NCBI GenBank assembly: GCA_008921705.1
Contig: VFFE01007016.1
Coordinates: 926,387-990,386 of the forward strand
DNA length: 64,000 bases
Source of the DNA: Burhinus oedicnemus
Taxonomy: Eukaryota; Chordata; Aves; Charadriiformes; Burhinidae
Direction of reading: 5' to 3'
Shown here: piece by piece, positions 44,139-57,000 of the stretch
Position numbering within the stretch: the first letter of the stretch is position 1
Layout: the number at the start of each line of letters is the position of its first letter
The notes under the pieces: generated by a model
Databases searched by the model: none
What the model was told of the DNA's origin: nothing
What the model saw: the letters and a program-made list of their open reading frames with translations, nothing else
Program-made: the position numbers and the translations under genes

Positions 44139-47100
44139 CAACACACGGACAGGATGTGACACACTTTTCAAATGCACTGCTTTTCATACCAAAAATTACT
44201 TCAGCTATCCTAGTGGAATTACATTTTTGTCTGTAGTACCACATACAGACGAGCTCTTCCCGCTCCATTTCACTACACTTTTTTTGCTGTTAGTTCCTCT
44301 ACTCTGTCTGCCTGGCTGAGGTTCAGACTTTAGTTGGCTCGGAAAGCCTATAGATGGTCATCTTCAGAAGCTTCTTCATGCTTGTAGCATGCCTAGTTCT
44401 AGGTTTTACACAGCAGTGTTTTAAAAAACTGACTATATTATCAAATTAAGAAGTCAAATAATCTATGCTTTCATATTAAATAAGGTCAGTTCTTCGTATC
44501 AGACTGCAAGCATCTTGGAGTTGTAAAGTTGAGTAGCCAGTAATTTCCATTCCATAATCAATATTAATTCATTTTTAACATTAAGAACTATTTAATTGCT
44601 TCAAAGTGACAACCGCCTATTAAATATGTAACTTACAGAAAACTGTTCTTCCTTTTTAATTCCAATTCACCATGTCACCTCGTAATACCACCTAAGAAGT
44701 ATTCAGAGAATGACAGCACTGCAGTCGGAAGGAATGGTACTGCCTGACACACCATATTAGCTTAAAGCCTGTTTGGAGGACAACAAATACGACGTAGTGT
44801 GTGATAAATGACTCCCATTTAGTTAGTTTTTCTACTTAAACTGCAAGATTACATAAGTCTCTCCTTCAAGCACATGCTGCAAGCACTTCCTCTCTTTGTC
44901 CTTGCAAGAGACAACCCATCTGCAACACCCCGTCACCGGTCACTGACCTGCAAGTGTCAGAGGAGGGACAGCAAAAGGCTATTTTATTTTTTTTTAAATT
45001 AGAAAAAAGTACTTGTTCAAGGTCTCCATCCGATTATCATCCTGCCTGTGACCCATTTCCTGACTAGCCAAATGAACAATAAGCCTATAAAGTTAACAAA
45101 AAACGATGTTCTCTCCAGCTGTGTTTACCTGCAAAGCTCTCCAGGATGTCACTTAAAATAAATTTTTTTTATTTGTTTCTTGTGAAAGGACTAAGCAACC
45201 GACCAAGCCTGTCCCGAGATGTTTGTATGACCTAAGATACCTAAATCCTGCTTTAATAATTAACTGATTTACCATAACATGATTTTCTGGCTTTATTTTA
45301 CTACAACCTACCTTGAAAAAAAACCCCAAACCTCAGTTGTGGGAAGAAGTTGAGTGTATTTTGCAGAGAGAAATATACCTGCCACTTCAAAAAAAGTCCT
45401 TTTCCCTCATGGGCGAGATCCTTTGCAAACTTGAGAAGTGCTTGACTTTTGCAAGAAGTTTCCTGATCTTGGGTTCCTGGTGTCAATCATCACTATGAAA
45501 GTTCAGGAGAACACATAGAGTCAAACTACTGATTTTCACCCGCAGCCTACAGCATCACGCTTAGGCTCATTTTATCAATAGAAAGAATAAAGGCAATAAT
45601 GGGCCTCAGGTGATCAAACTGCTTCCCTAAAACTCTGATTTAGTGTGCAAAACTGCCATATCATACAAAAAAAAAAAATACTAGCAAGCTTGAGAGCTCA
45701 ATATGAGATATCTCATGCTGTTTCTTTCCCATGTGCAGATTAAGTTACTTAAAATATATGTTGCATTATTAGCTCTGTTCAGAGTTTTAAATCCATAAGG
45801 TGACTAAGGATACAAAACCATGGATGAGTATGAAGAGGAAAAACAGAACAGGTAATTCCATGCTACGCCTCCCAGGTAAAACTACAGTAGATTCAGACAT
45901 AAAACTGAGGTAATTCTTGAGAAAAAAATACAGTTGAAAGGGAATGTTTAACTCATTTGAGAAAACAAGCATAATATTAACCCATCTAGAAAATTTAGTG
46001 AAAGAATAAAGCTCACAGCAAACTAGGAATTAAAGTCAAGTCAACCTAGAAGTCAGGTCAGCCCACAACTGCCTCCTCTTTCCCAATGTCTTGTGTGAAG
46101 TGGAAACCACTACCCAGAACTCCAAGAATATCTGAAAGCTTTAAACAAAGTCTTAGTCTTCAGCCAAACAAATGGGCTAGCTTTGAGAAACAAACCTTAT
46201 AGGATGAGTAAACTTGTTTGCATCGCTCTGTGTTGAAACATTTACCTTTTCAAATGTAATAACCTTAAGAGTCTCCCCCCATCTGAATATTACAGTCACA
46301 TAACATTTTTCCCCTTCAAGGCTGAAAATGAATAAATATTTAAAAGACAAAGTTGGTCCTGGCAAAGATAAGACTTGTTACAAGGAAGCTAATTCCTGTT
46401 TAAGTTTGCTCAAATTTAAGTTAGATTTTCCCATCTGCAACTCTTCAGTTGCTTCTTACCTCAATACTGTGCGCGTTACATAGCGCTGAAATAGCTGCAT
46501 CCTTTCCACTCTGAAGCCTGCACAAAGAAAGCCAAGAGACTGCTACATTAGGAAACTACACAAAAATACTGATACGAACATCTGCCAGCTTCAGAGGGGA
46601 AGAAAGATTCCAGATTTTATCCAAATTAACATGAAAGGACAACGGAACAGGACTTTTCTGACCACATTTCCCATGGGATTACCAGCTGAAGTAAAACGTT
46701 GCTTGTTTTGACATGCCATTACAGGCTCAAAGGGGATAAGAACTCCAGGGAATCTGCTGACTTTTTATGGGTACAAACAGCCCTTCAGGTTTTATTCTTG
46801 GATAAAAACTATGACAAAAATTGCACAGTAAACTATGTCTGAAAATTACCTAAAGGATAGTACTACAATGTTGATATAAAAGGCAGATCTTCAGTTTGTC
46901 CGTGTACCCTACTGTAGTAGAAAAGATCAGATACGTACACGTTTGTCTGTACACAAAAAAGGCACCCGACAGTTAGTTACACAGACTGAGAGAGCTAGGA
47001 AATTAACAATTCATATCAACATTATTCATAGCCTCTTGCAATTTTACACACAAACCATTGCCCCAAATGGGCAACTCCAAATTTGACTGTACTCAGAATT

Positions 47101-48196
47101 ACACGTGCATTACTATAGGCTAAAGATCCCATTAAGACACAGATTAAAGGCTAATTTTACAGCAAGGTTTTGCTGTCTAAATACATCAGTGCAGCTGTAA
47201 AACTGGGATCTCCAGGGTGTTCAGTCTTCCTATAAGGTCAACTGTTGGGAACTAATCAAGCAGCTGCTGTACTACCAAAACCTTTGCTTAAGAGTTTAAT
47301 CAGCTTTCGAACTTTTGAATATAGATAAAGCCCTGTCACGCAAGATACTGAACCTTCACAAATACTGCCAACTGCCGCTGTGAGAAGAGTGCTGGATTTC
47401 CATGACGTACATCTCACTCGAGCACGCACTGCGCAGATACATGGTCAGGTGCTCTAGGACAGGCTGCTTCACCAAGGAAATCGGTTTTCCCATGATGTAT
47501 TACCCTTCAACATCTAGTGCAAAATAAGCCCTTCCTCTGTATCGGCAAGGCCTTAACTTCCCATCCAATTTACTCCAACATGGGTTTCCTTACACAGTTT
47601 TAGACTTCTGCCTCGGGAGACTCATGCAAAACCTTCAGACAAGACCTGTGCATCCAACTTGGTAAGTGGATTCCAGACCCTTGGCAAAGCTGAACATGCA
47701 CACAAGATCTGGTTACATTCCTAAGGGTTAAGAACAGAACTTCCATTAACATTCTCCAATACAGCTGCCAATCTCATTACGTTTAGTTTGATCGATTCAG
47801 CACCTCCAAACTACAAAAAAAGGCAGTTTCTATGACTCGTGTTTTTGAAAAATGAGCATATTAATTTAAAACAATGTGTCTTCCATACATGGTTTGTCAG
47901 AGATTTCTTTTTTCTAAGAAGGCAGAAGGTGATTGTGTTATTCAGCATTCGAAACTAGGTACAGAACCTACAACGGCCATGTTTCAGTAGTGTTTCTAGT
48001 CCCAATGATTCAGTAGCTAACATCAACATTTGACTCCTTCGGCCTATAGCTCCTCTGTTTGGCCTGGCTAGTTTACAGCATTCCTGAGCCAAGTAATTAG
48101 CATGGGTCCTACACCACATGCAAGGGCCATAAAGAAAGGATAAAAACTTTGATCTAACCCTCCGGCAAATTTTAACAGAACATGGGCTGCTCTCCT

Positions 48197-48766
48197 TCAC
48201 TGCAACATAATATCCTTCAGATTCTCCTGAAGGATCGTGTCCTTCACGGCATGAAACACAAAGCGGATGTTTTCAGTGTCTATGGCAGTGGTGAAATGAT
48301 GGAAGAGTGGCTTACTACGGTTTCTTCTCTTTCTGTCAAAGCACTGCACCAGATAACGTTGAACATCTTCTAGCCTGTGAGGGTCACCTTTGAAGTCCGA
48401 GAAATACTTCTTAATGCTGACAGTCTTTACCTTCTCTACAAGAAGATCCATCTTGTTGAGGAATAGGATAATAGAAACATTAAAGAAAAGCTTGTTATTG
48501 ACTATTGTCTCAAAGATATTCATGGACTCCACGAGTCTATTTGTGCGCCTGTCTTCCATGAGAACCTGATCGTATTCACTGGAGGAGACCATAAACAAAA
48601 TTGAAGTTATTCCATCAAAGCACTGGAACCACTTTTGGCGCTGAGATCTCTGTCCACCTACATCCACCATCTTGAAAGGTATTTTTTTAATGATGAAATC
48701 ATGCTCTACTATGCCCTTGGTGGCTTTTCTAGCCAGCAAAATATCTTGTTTGCTGGGGAAATAATT
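48197..48766 (-). CDS. GNA12: GNA12 terminal coding exon (570 nt)
   Basis: Acceptor CTTTCTTTTACAG on the - strand just before 48766. 189 residues then a stop. Nearly identical to human, with small changes such as [18 protein letters not shown] and TENIRF. Confidence 0.98.
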   Translation of the reverse strand, partial: NYFPSKQDILLARKATKGIVEHDFIIKKIPFKMVDVGGQRSQRQKWFQCFDGITSILFMVSSSEYDQVLMEDRRTNRLVESMNIFETIVNNKLFFNVSIILFLNKMDLLVEKVKTVSIKKYFSDFKGDPHRLEDVQRYLVQCFDRKRRNRSKPLFHHFTTAIDTENIRFVFHAVKDTILQENLKDIMLQ

Positions 48767-49869
48767 CTGTAAAAGAAAGGAGAAAAGTGTCAGAAAAAGT
48801 CCTTCAAAAATGCTGGCTAATGTCAGAACATTGAAGCGATGGGAAAAATCAAGAAGAGCCATGTTTTTTTAATTATCAAGTGAAGAATGAATACTCAACT
48901 TTAAAATAACGGACTGTTGACCATTTATCTCAACACATTGGTTAACAGCTACAGAAGATCCTGAGACATATGAGAATAAAAATACAGGACTAATGCACTC
49001 GTTCACATTTTTATCCTTCAAGCCTCTCATTTTCAGACTGAAGTCTATTTTATCATTATGAAATTCTCAGCCCCAGTGTTACTGCCATTTAGGTAGTGTT
49101 CAGTAAAGCAGATCACCATGTCATCACTGAAAGGATTTTTTTATCTTTTTTTTAAAATCTAGTTTTTCACAGTTCATTACTCTTACAAAGGACATCTTAC
49201 AAGCTTTAGCGGAAATACTTCTTTCAGGTTCACAGTCCATGACCAGCAAGTACAGCAACATGTTCTACTGCAGGTTGTGACCCAGCCCACCACTGTAGAG
49301 AGATTTGTTCTTCAGAGGCTTATCGCTGTTACTATTGAGGAAAATCATCTCACTTCTTTCTCCTCCAAGCCTCCTGACAGATGTTTTCGTTACTGATTTT
49401 GAATCCTGTAAGTACTGCAGTGCTACAGTACTACAAGTACTTTTTTTATTTGGTAAGGTTTCATTCTGCTACCTTAAGTAGCACGAGCCATCAGATCATC
49501 GCAACAAGTGAGATGAAGAGACTGCACAGGACTGATAAAAGAAAATACATGCATAAATACAGCTTCCATAAACAATATTTGTTGTCTGTCAAAAAAGATT
49601 AAGCAAACACTAAGCTTCAGTTTCATTAAGCTGGAGTTTACTGTTTCTAAAGTAAAGAACTTTGAAGTTATTCAATGGACTATTATTTAAAAAAAAAAAA
49701 AACAAAACCAACAAAAAACCCCAAAAACCACAAACAAAAAAAGCATTAGTCATAGCACACCCAGGCTTCCATTATCTCTTTGAGCTCTTTTGGTTCAGAA
49801 AGAGAAGGTATGGCTTACCAGCTGACCGATCCGATCCAGATTATCCAGGAAATATTTCACCGATTCACC
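48197..49869 (-). CDS. GNA12: GNA12, G-protein alpha-12 subunit, last two coding exons (partial gene)
   Basis: Two - strand exons (49819-49869, then 48197-48766) join in phase 0 to code the C-terminal 206 residues of G-alpha-12 (human 381). The reading runs [17 protein letters not shown] then [20 protein letters not shown]. Switch I ([12 protein letters not shown]), switch II/G3 ([19 protein letters not shown]), the G4 guanine contact (NKMD) and G5 ([11 protein letters not shown]) are all present, as is the C-terminal receptor-contact tail LKDIMLQ. G-alpha-12 is a membrane-associated GTPase that couples receptors to RhoGEFs and RhoA. Nothing looks broken. The exons for the P-loop and helical domain lie upstream, beyond position 64000. 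Confidence 0.98.
48767..49818 (-). other. GNA12: GNA12 last intron (1.05 kb)
   Basis: GTAAGC...TTTTACAG on the - strand between the two coding exons. A/T-rich, with no internal feature recognised. Confidence 0.9.
49689..49743. repeat. A-rich low-complexity tract
   Basis: A-runs separated by C, CC and CCCC, about 55 bases, directly left of the short GNA12 exon (inside the last intron). Confidence 0.7.
49819..49869 (-). CDS. GNA12: GNA12 short exon (51 nt)
   Basis: Acceptor TTTTCCACAG and donor GTAAGC on the - strand bracket exactly 17 codons, [17 protein letters not shown], from the end of the helical domain. Phase 0 at both ends, so skipping would keep the frame. Confidence 0.95.
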
Positions 49870-52861
49870 CTGTGGAAAAGGAAAGAGATGGGAACTAAAC
49901 TTGTTTCTAGGGTAGCAAATTCAACTAAGTGTTTTCACTTTCCAGCAGACGCTGAGGTCTAACATAGCAGTATCATACGTGGAACCTCGGGCAACATCCT
50001 GATATACTTAAGGAGCTGGAACAACAGAAGTACTACGTAGCTTAATTCACATAAACTGCTGATAATGAAGTGGAGCTGCCATAATTTACTACTGATGTGT
50101 AGGTAAGGTAGTATTTCTCCTAAAAGCAATTCTCTAACAATTACTTCTAGAAAAATTAAACTTGACTAAAGATCTGAATAAATGCTCAAATCTAACTAGT
50201 AAATCTTTACAACGAAAAGGAAGTGTTACTGAAGTCAGTCCTTCAGCTTAAAGAATTAGTTTCTTTCTCCCCTTGTATGATGAATGCAGTTAATTGACAC
50301 TGGGTGGGAGTAAAAACGAAACACATTTATTAGAAACCAATGGATTTTGTTTAAAATTCATAACAGTGAACAAAAACATCCTAGACTGGTTGGCATATCT
50401 TTAGAAAAGTGAAAGATTTAAGTCACCCACAATCGGTGATAATTTAAGCTAGACTTGCTTGCCAAAAAAACCCAAAAACAACGAAGGAACCTTCTGAAGG
50501 ACTTTCTCTTCTACAGATAGTTTCCCTTTTAGGCTCAAGAGTTTTAATAATGGATTTACTGATCTTGTACAAAATCCTTTAGCAGTTATATTGAGAAGAA
50601 TATAGGCAATGTTTACAAAGAAAATTTATTCTTGTGAGAAAATGCGTAAGAGGGTTTGTGGGGGTTTCTTTTGGTTTGTTTGTTTTTTTAAAACAGGCTT
50701 GTCTCTGTATCACACTCAAATCAAGTGCCACTTCGCATTAGTAGATACAAGAAGCCCCCCGCACATGCTTTTTAGAAGCAATAAAATTCTTTCCATATAA
50801 ATGCAGACTTTACTTCTGGAGGGACACTATCTTTGGCAGAAGCCTATTCTCCTTCAAACACTCCCCTTTCATTTCTTCAGACGAAGAGGATCTGTTCAGT
50901 AAGAAAGCATTCTTCATTGTTTAGGGCACGTGTCTTGCAGTTGTAGCTATGTCATAAGAATGATAAAATGGAAAATACTGCTGCCTTTTAATAATTTTAG
51001 GCAGCAAAACACATTACATATATCACAGATCAAGAACATGTCAGTAACGATGAAACTGACAGTAGGTGCCCTCACCAAGTCACTAATTCAGAATGAGAAC
51101 ATTCTCAAAATATCATCTCAGATTCCAACAGCAATATAAATTCTGAAACCATACATTCTGCTTGAGACGGCAGAATAGAATTATTCCCCTCCGGTACAAC
51201 TGTAAACAGATGCCAACACAACAGTTCATTTTGAAGAATCAGACTGCACATCAGAGGATTCAGTGTATTGTACAAGTACATACTTTCAGCATAAGGCATA
51301 GGCAAAAAAGGAAGTGTCTTTTCATAAAGGAGAGAGAACACCCATATTTGCGAAAAACTACCATGTATCGCAAAAGATTTTCAGTGGATCGCTAGCAGAA
51401 AAAAAAGTACTTTTTTTGGAGGGAGGAAGTTTCCAAAGAACAATTGCTTTAAGAGCTTCCTTACAATCATGAATTTTCATAAGGTGAAAGTAATTTCCTG
51501 TATTTTCTGGCACTCTGTTGTATTAGAAGAGATATCACAGACCGCATGAATAAGAGAAAAGGTCTTCCTGTACAGCATTAGTCATATTTAGGAGACGGTA
51601 GAACCCAAAAATAAAAGGTCACTGAAGCCGCAAAATAAAATCCTTCTCTATTCATTGTACTTTGTCCTACACAATGCCTTTAGATGTGCAACAAGACTGC
51701 AAACAGGCCGCCTCCGATACAATTTGTTCCTATTTTCTACGCAGTTGCTTTAAGAGTCCTCGCCTCGTCCATACACCCTCCCACGCGAGAGCAGGAAACA
51801 GCTGTATGCACATAAACTGCTGGGACACACAAGCAAGTTTACCTGATTTACAGCTTCTGCCTCCCCGATTTCCTGCCCCACGCATCAATCAGGTTAACAT
51901 TTTGCACATTTAGAAGAAGGTAAGCAAATAATCTGATTAATGACAAAAAAATACGTGTTCATTTCTGCAGTGATTTAAGGAAGCTAGGCTTTTCTAGTTT
52001 GTTATACAGCTCTTCAAAACATTGCAGTTAAGCCAAATAATTAATTCTGGGAAATGTTAAGCAGTAACTGCAGAACACTTGGCTAGCTGGGTAGCCAAGT
52101 CAGGTTGCTGGAACAGGCGTGAACATCATATGCATGGTCTGACAGATCTGAAGATGTCTGAATATGCCCTTCTAGCACAGAATTCAAAGACATCCAATAC
52201 TTAAGTCAAAATAGCCGTTTCCAGTCAAAACACCAAATCCCTCAAGCTCCAGAGGGTCTGAAGTTAAGAAAAGCTCAAAACATGAAAGCACACAAACCTG
52301 AAGGGAGAAAAAAACCCCCAACATCACAAAAAAACCACCCCAAAGTCACACCACACACTCAAACCCCTCTACTTTAAAGATGATTCCCTGATTAAGTCCT
52401 GTATTATGGCCTATGGAAGTGCGGATTCGGTTCCTGCTCCAAAGACCCCGCTTGACATCTTAGTCTGAGTCACAGAAAAGTTGGCGGCTTCTGGGAAGCG
52501 TGTGGGGTATTTCAGTTCATCAAGCAGGCAGCACAGAACAACTGCAGACAGCACCAACCGACTTGATGAATAACTTGTAATGTATTTAAATGAGGAAAAT
52601 ATGGAAACTCCAGGTGTTAGGACTGTTTTGTATTAGTATTTTTAATCAGAACAATTGTATTAACTGAACATTCATTTAGCTTTTAATTTTTTCCTTGTCA
52701 TCCAGGGAAAACAGGTAGCAATATTAATTAGATCTAGAAGTTAAGTTTATTTAGCTTTATAGCAAGCTGCCTTTGAATGCAATTTCGAATTCCATCAATA
52801 AATTATTATTTATGCAAAGCTATCTCATGCTTTGGGCATTCTGCACACATACAAGTATACC

Positions 52862-52910
52862 CGTGTGTGTATAAATATATGTATGTATATAAAAATACAC
52901 ACACACACAA
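52862..52910. repeat. Compound (GT)n/(TATG)n/(AC)n microsatellite
   Basis: GTGTGTGT, then TATGTATGTATAT, then ACACACACACACA, giving an imperfect self-complementary arrangement in the GNA12 intron. Confidence 0.75.
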
Positions 52911-53529
52911 AGAATTTGAATTGTTCATCATGGTAGGTTTTCCATTCAAGGCAAATTATTATCAAAATAAAAAAAAAGTATGAGCTGCCCCTCTCATGTT
53001 GAACTATTTTCTTCTCTTGAAGACACTGACCATAAACAAGCTGGTTTTGCTTTTTCAGCGCAAATTCTTAGTGTTTCTCCAAAGTCATCTAGCCATCCAA
53101 CTACATTCAAAAGCTGGCTTAGCACTTCAAATGCTCTCTTAGCCAGTTATTTCTGGTTCACTAGCATGACTTCCTATAGAAGTGGCAGCAAATATTTGCA
53201 ACTGATTCAACAGATATTAGGAATATCTTTACAAAGACTGATGACTTCAATCGCACTATTTTAATGGTTCTAGTGAAAAAAATCAAGTAGATTTTTGAAC
53301 ACTGCAATTATTTTGAACCATGCTTGCAAGCAGCAAAATAGAAATGAAAGCCATCAAAGTTATTTATGCTACATTTAAATACCTAACGATAAATCACATC
53401 ATGGTGTGTTCACGTGAAAAACAAACAAAAAAGGCCCAGGTCAGATGTGTCAATCTTTTACAGGCTGGTGTGTTGGAGAACTGTAGCAGCTCAAGAAACT
53501 TCCTCAGATAACTATGTTCATAGAAGAAC

Positions 53530-53548
53530 TTTATTTTATTTTATTTTT
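53530..53548. repeat. (TTTTA)n microsatellite
   Basis: About three to four TTTTA units followed by a T-run. Confidence 0.65.
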
Positions 53549-53680
53549 GACTAATTATCTATTAGTATATTTCCCATTTGAACGTTCTATCAACAAAGCC
53601 TGAGATGACCATCATCTATTCTGCTGTTGATACAAGTCAGCTAGCTTTTTTTTTTTTCCCCCATCCTCCTTGATAATAAA

Positions 53681-54031
53681 TCAAGGTATCAAAATGCTGT
53701 CTTCATCCATGCTCTGTGTTTGCCGGGACAGTGCGGGAGGAGTCACCTCCAAGTTATGAATTTTATATAATTCAGATACTCCTTTTTCGTACACTAGAGC
53801 GTAGTATAGACCATTAGTCTTCCTTAACTTCTTGCTCACCACACAAGAGTTACCACAAATGCTTGGATGATTCATTCTCTCACTGCTAATCTCTTCTCCC
53901 TCTGCAATACATATCCTCTGAGTAACAGTTTTGCCAACTGGGACCAAGTGAAGGAATAAGAGATGCTGTTCCCATTGTTCAGCAGGATGAGTCACTGCAC
54001 ATCTGGGAACTGGGGGAATCAAGAAACACAA
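53681..54031 (-). other. Unexplained open frame inside GNA12 intron
   Basis: 116 codons on the - strand with a strong acceptor-like sequence just after the first Met (TTTCTTGATTCCCCCAG). The second half has a protein-like composition (GLYYALVYEKGVSELYKIHN), but I recognise no family. It may be a chance frame, an alternative exon or a pseudogene fragment. Confidence 0.2.
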
Positions 54032-57000
54032 ACAGAAGGCCTAAAATGAGCCCATAAGTTCCAGAATGCAGCATTACTATTGGATTTTTTTTTTAAATTA
54101 TTATTATTATTTTAAACTGTCCTATCTGCAGTACAAAGTTTGGTGAAGGCAGAGAAAATGGCACAATTTGCTTAAAAACTGACTGGTGGAGGAGAAAGGG
54201 AAGAAAGGTGAAATGTAAACATATACTCTTGCTTCCTGAAACAGTGCTCTAAAACTGCTCTTTTATATGCTAGGTTATTTTGAACACAGCATTCTTGAGG
54301 GGCAAAAGCCACAAAATTAAGAAGTTTTTATTCTATATATTTTGTACTATATGAATGTCATCTTTAACATTAGCTCCAAATAAGTCACCACGAAGACAAC
54401 TAATTGAATTTAACATCTCTGTCCCTTCAGGCTAGGTTCATAGCACATAAGAAATCTCCCCACAGAAATATTGTAGCTAATCTGGCATCACTTCCTTTGC
54501 CATTGATAGCCTCGTTGCAAAAAGCAAGCAGAACACACTTGGGCAGAGTTCCCAATCAGTATTAATTTCATTAAAATAAATGCACAACAGATCACATGTA
54601 GATTACTTTAAAATACCGATACAAACTCAGTAGTAAGACATGTTCTGCAGGGCTAGAATTTATCAACTTGTCACCTTAACCCTCAAGCCAGTTATTCAAA
54701 GTGACAGTTGGTCAGATCATAAATGATAATGAAACATTCTATTGTCCAGTTCCCTAATATACAGGCTCATTTTAAACTTCTCCCTCTGAAAAGCAGTTCC
54801 TCTAAATTCCGCTCTGCAATAGAAGACTTGATCCTCTGTTCCAAATTGGCTTTTTTCCTTTCCTTGTCCCAAGGCCTTTTCGACATAATATTAATTTAGC
54901 AGCTAGAGACAGAATGATCAGGAAGGGCTAAATTTAGAGTGCACAATTTAAGGTAGGCCTGTCAGTCTTAGCTTGTTTCAGATGATAAATTAAACCACAC
55001 AGGAAGGAAACGTTATGCTTCAAGGAAGCGTATAATACAGATCTAACCAGATCCCTACAAATACAGCAAAACACACGGAGAAAGGGATACTGTAAGTAAC
55101 CACCACAAACTACAGCTGAATCTGCAAGGTGAAAGCAACGGTGTGATCCGAATAAAAGAACATGGGTGTTTGTGTCCCACCCTCCGTTCAGGAGTTGTAA
55201 AACATTCAGCAGCAGAGCTGAGAAATACAGAGGAAATCCAGGAGACCCCAGGAAGAAGTCTGGGAATACCCCAGCCTTTAACCGCTGAGATCTCAGACAC
55301 ACAAATGGGATGGACTTAATGCACCGACACATAATTTCATCCAAAGTTGGCCTTACATGAGGAACTATTCCATTAGGACTGCCAGAATGCAATGCTAGTG
55401 CTAATTTTTAATGCTAACTTGCAAGTGAAATCTTTGTTTTTCAGACAAATACTGAGACCTCATTTTTTTCTGTGTTTCCTGGGATGTTGATCACCTGTTG
55501 ATTGTAAGGGGTTTGAAAGTCACCAAGACATTTTATAAAAGCAAGATATCCAAAGCAGAGGCCCAAGGGAAGAGCAAGGTTATGAGTGCAGAAGTAGAAT
55601 AAAATAACCAGGAGACTAGCATCTGAAAATGCTGGAGACTATGTTAGATCAGCCACGTTTTTGGGTACTGCAATTAGAACCCAAAACCTCACCAGCAAAG
55701 AGAGACAGAGGAAATGCTTTTGTTAGTGAGACCCACTGGACATAACAAGCAGGTTAACATCCTGCCACCGTGCTCCACGCATCCTTTGGAAGTGAGCACA
55801 GAGACACAGCTCCAGTTTCTGCACCTTGTTTTCATCCAAGGGAAACAGTAGTCCTTGACAAACCCCAAAGACCGAGGGTTAATACTCTTATGAGGGACAA
55901 CTGTAAACAAACAGTCCCTCTCCCCAAACCTGCAGGCTCTTCCAACAGATTACTTCCAAATCTGCACTTCTATTCAGCCTCACTGGCAACAGAGCATGGA
56001 TTTACTACAGCCAAAAGCGTGTTCTCTTCTCTGTGACAGCTGATGAATTAAGTATTATTTTCCAAGGAGATAAGCAAGTCTGTGCTTGTTAAGAATTCAC
56101 TCAGAAGGACGCTGAAGTAACCTAAATTGCCCTGAAATGCTGATGCCCATTCTACACTGTAATTCTGTTCTACAGATGTACTACATCCTGTCTAGGCACA
56201 GAAATTTATTGACACAAGACAAACACTAATTTTTCATTCAATCACCAGTTCTAAGGCAGAGACTAACCACCTCTCCTTATTTAAGCCATACACAATTCTA
56301 ACTATCAAATCTCTCTAATGTTATTTAACTTCCTCCTTAACAAGAGACTGAGCTTCTGGCTGCCATCCAGCGACTCCAGTGCTTATCCAAGTTGTCGCTA
56401 TCTGTACCCTACAAACATACCAACTACAAAAAAGCACCATTTCATTCCAAGCTTCTTCTAAAAGCTACCTCTTCTTTCTACTGCCTAATCATACAGTGTA
56501 GGTATCAGATGTTAAAGTTTGAAAATATCTTAAAAATTCATTATCTGTCAGCTCAGTACAAACAGGCAATGCAAAAATCTCTTTGTCCAGCCTTCTATAA
56601 ACTCATCCTGTATGACATACTGGCCAAACTGTATGCTTTGCAGCACATGGATTAAAAAAAGGCAATAAGTATTTATTTAATTTCCCCCCAAAAGTCTAGG
56701 CTTATTTGAGCTGCCACATCAGTGATAAGAACCCCTGTGACTGAGTGAGATTTTAGCCTTACAGCTAAGAAACACTCCTAACAGGAGCAGAGTTCTTGTG
56801 GCGAAGGGCAACTCCCACATGTGTTAGTTTTTCCCAGCAATTAAATACAGCTATTCTTTCTGAAAGTGCTGTGAGGGGAAAAAAAGAAGTTACATTTTTT
56901 CCTGGAATTCTAGGTGTTTCTACATCAACAGGATGTAGATGAGAAGTTACTTTTGATACTATGTTAACAATTCCGTCCATTTGTCTCAAATATGCACAGT

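Larger units (their letters stand above)
41270..48196 (-). other. GNA12: Putative GNA12 3' UTR
   Basis: From the GNA12 stop leftwards there is no other gene. The segment 41270-41700, read on the - strand, looks like a terminal 3' UTR: A/T-rich, with ATTAAA then two AATAAA signals. This implies a 3' UTR of up to 6.9 kb, longer than I remember for human (about 3 kb). Earlier cleavage sites (AATAAA on - at 45292 and 44983) or a UTR intron are possible. Confidence 0.45.

Noticed and set aside
48767..48862. N-terminal part of the open frame leading into the GNA12 last exon
   Set aside because: It is intron read-through; a clear CTTTCTTTTACAG acceptor precedes the conserved NYFPSKQ.
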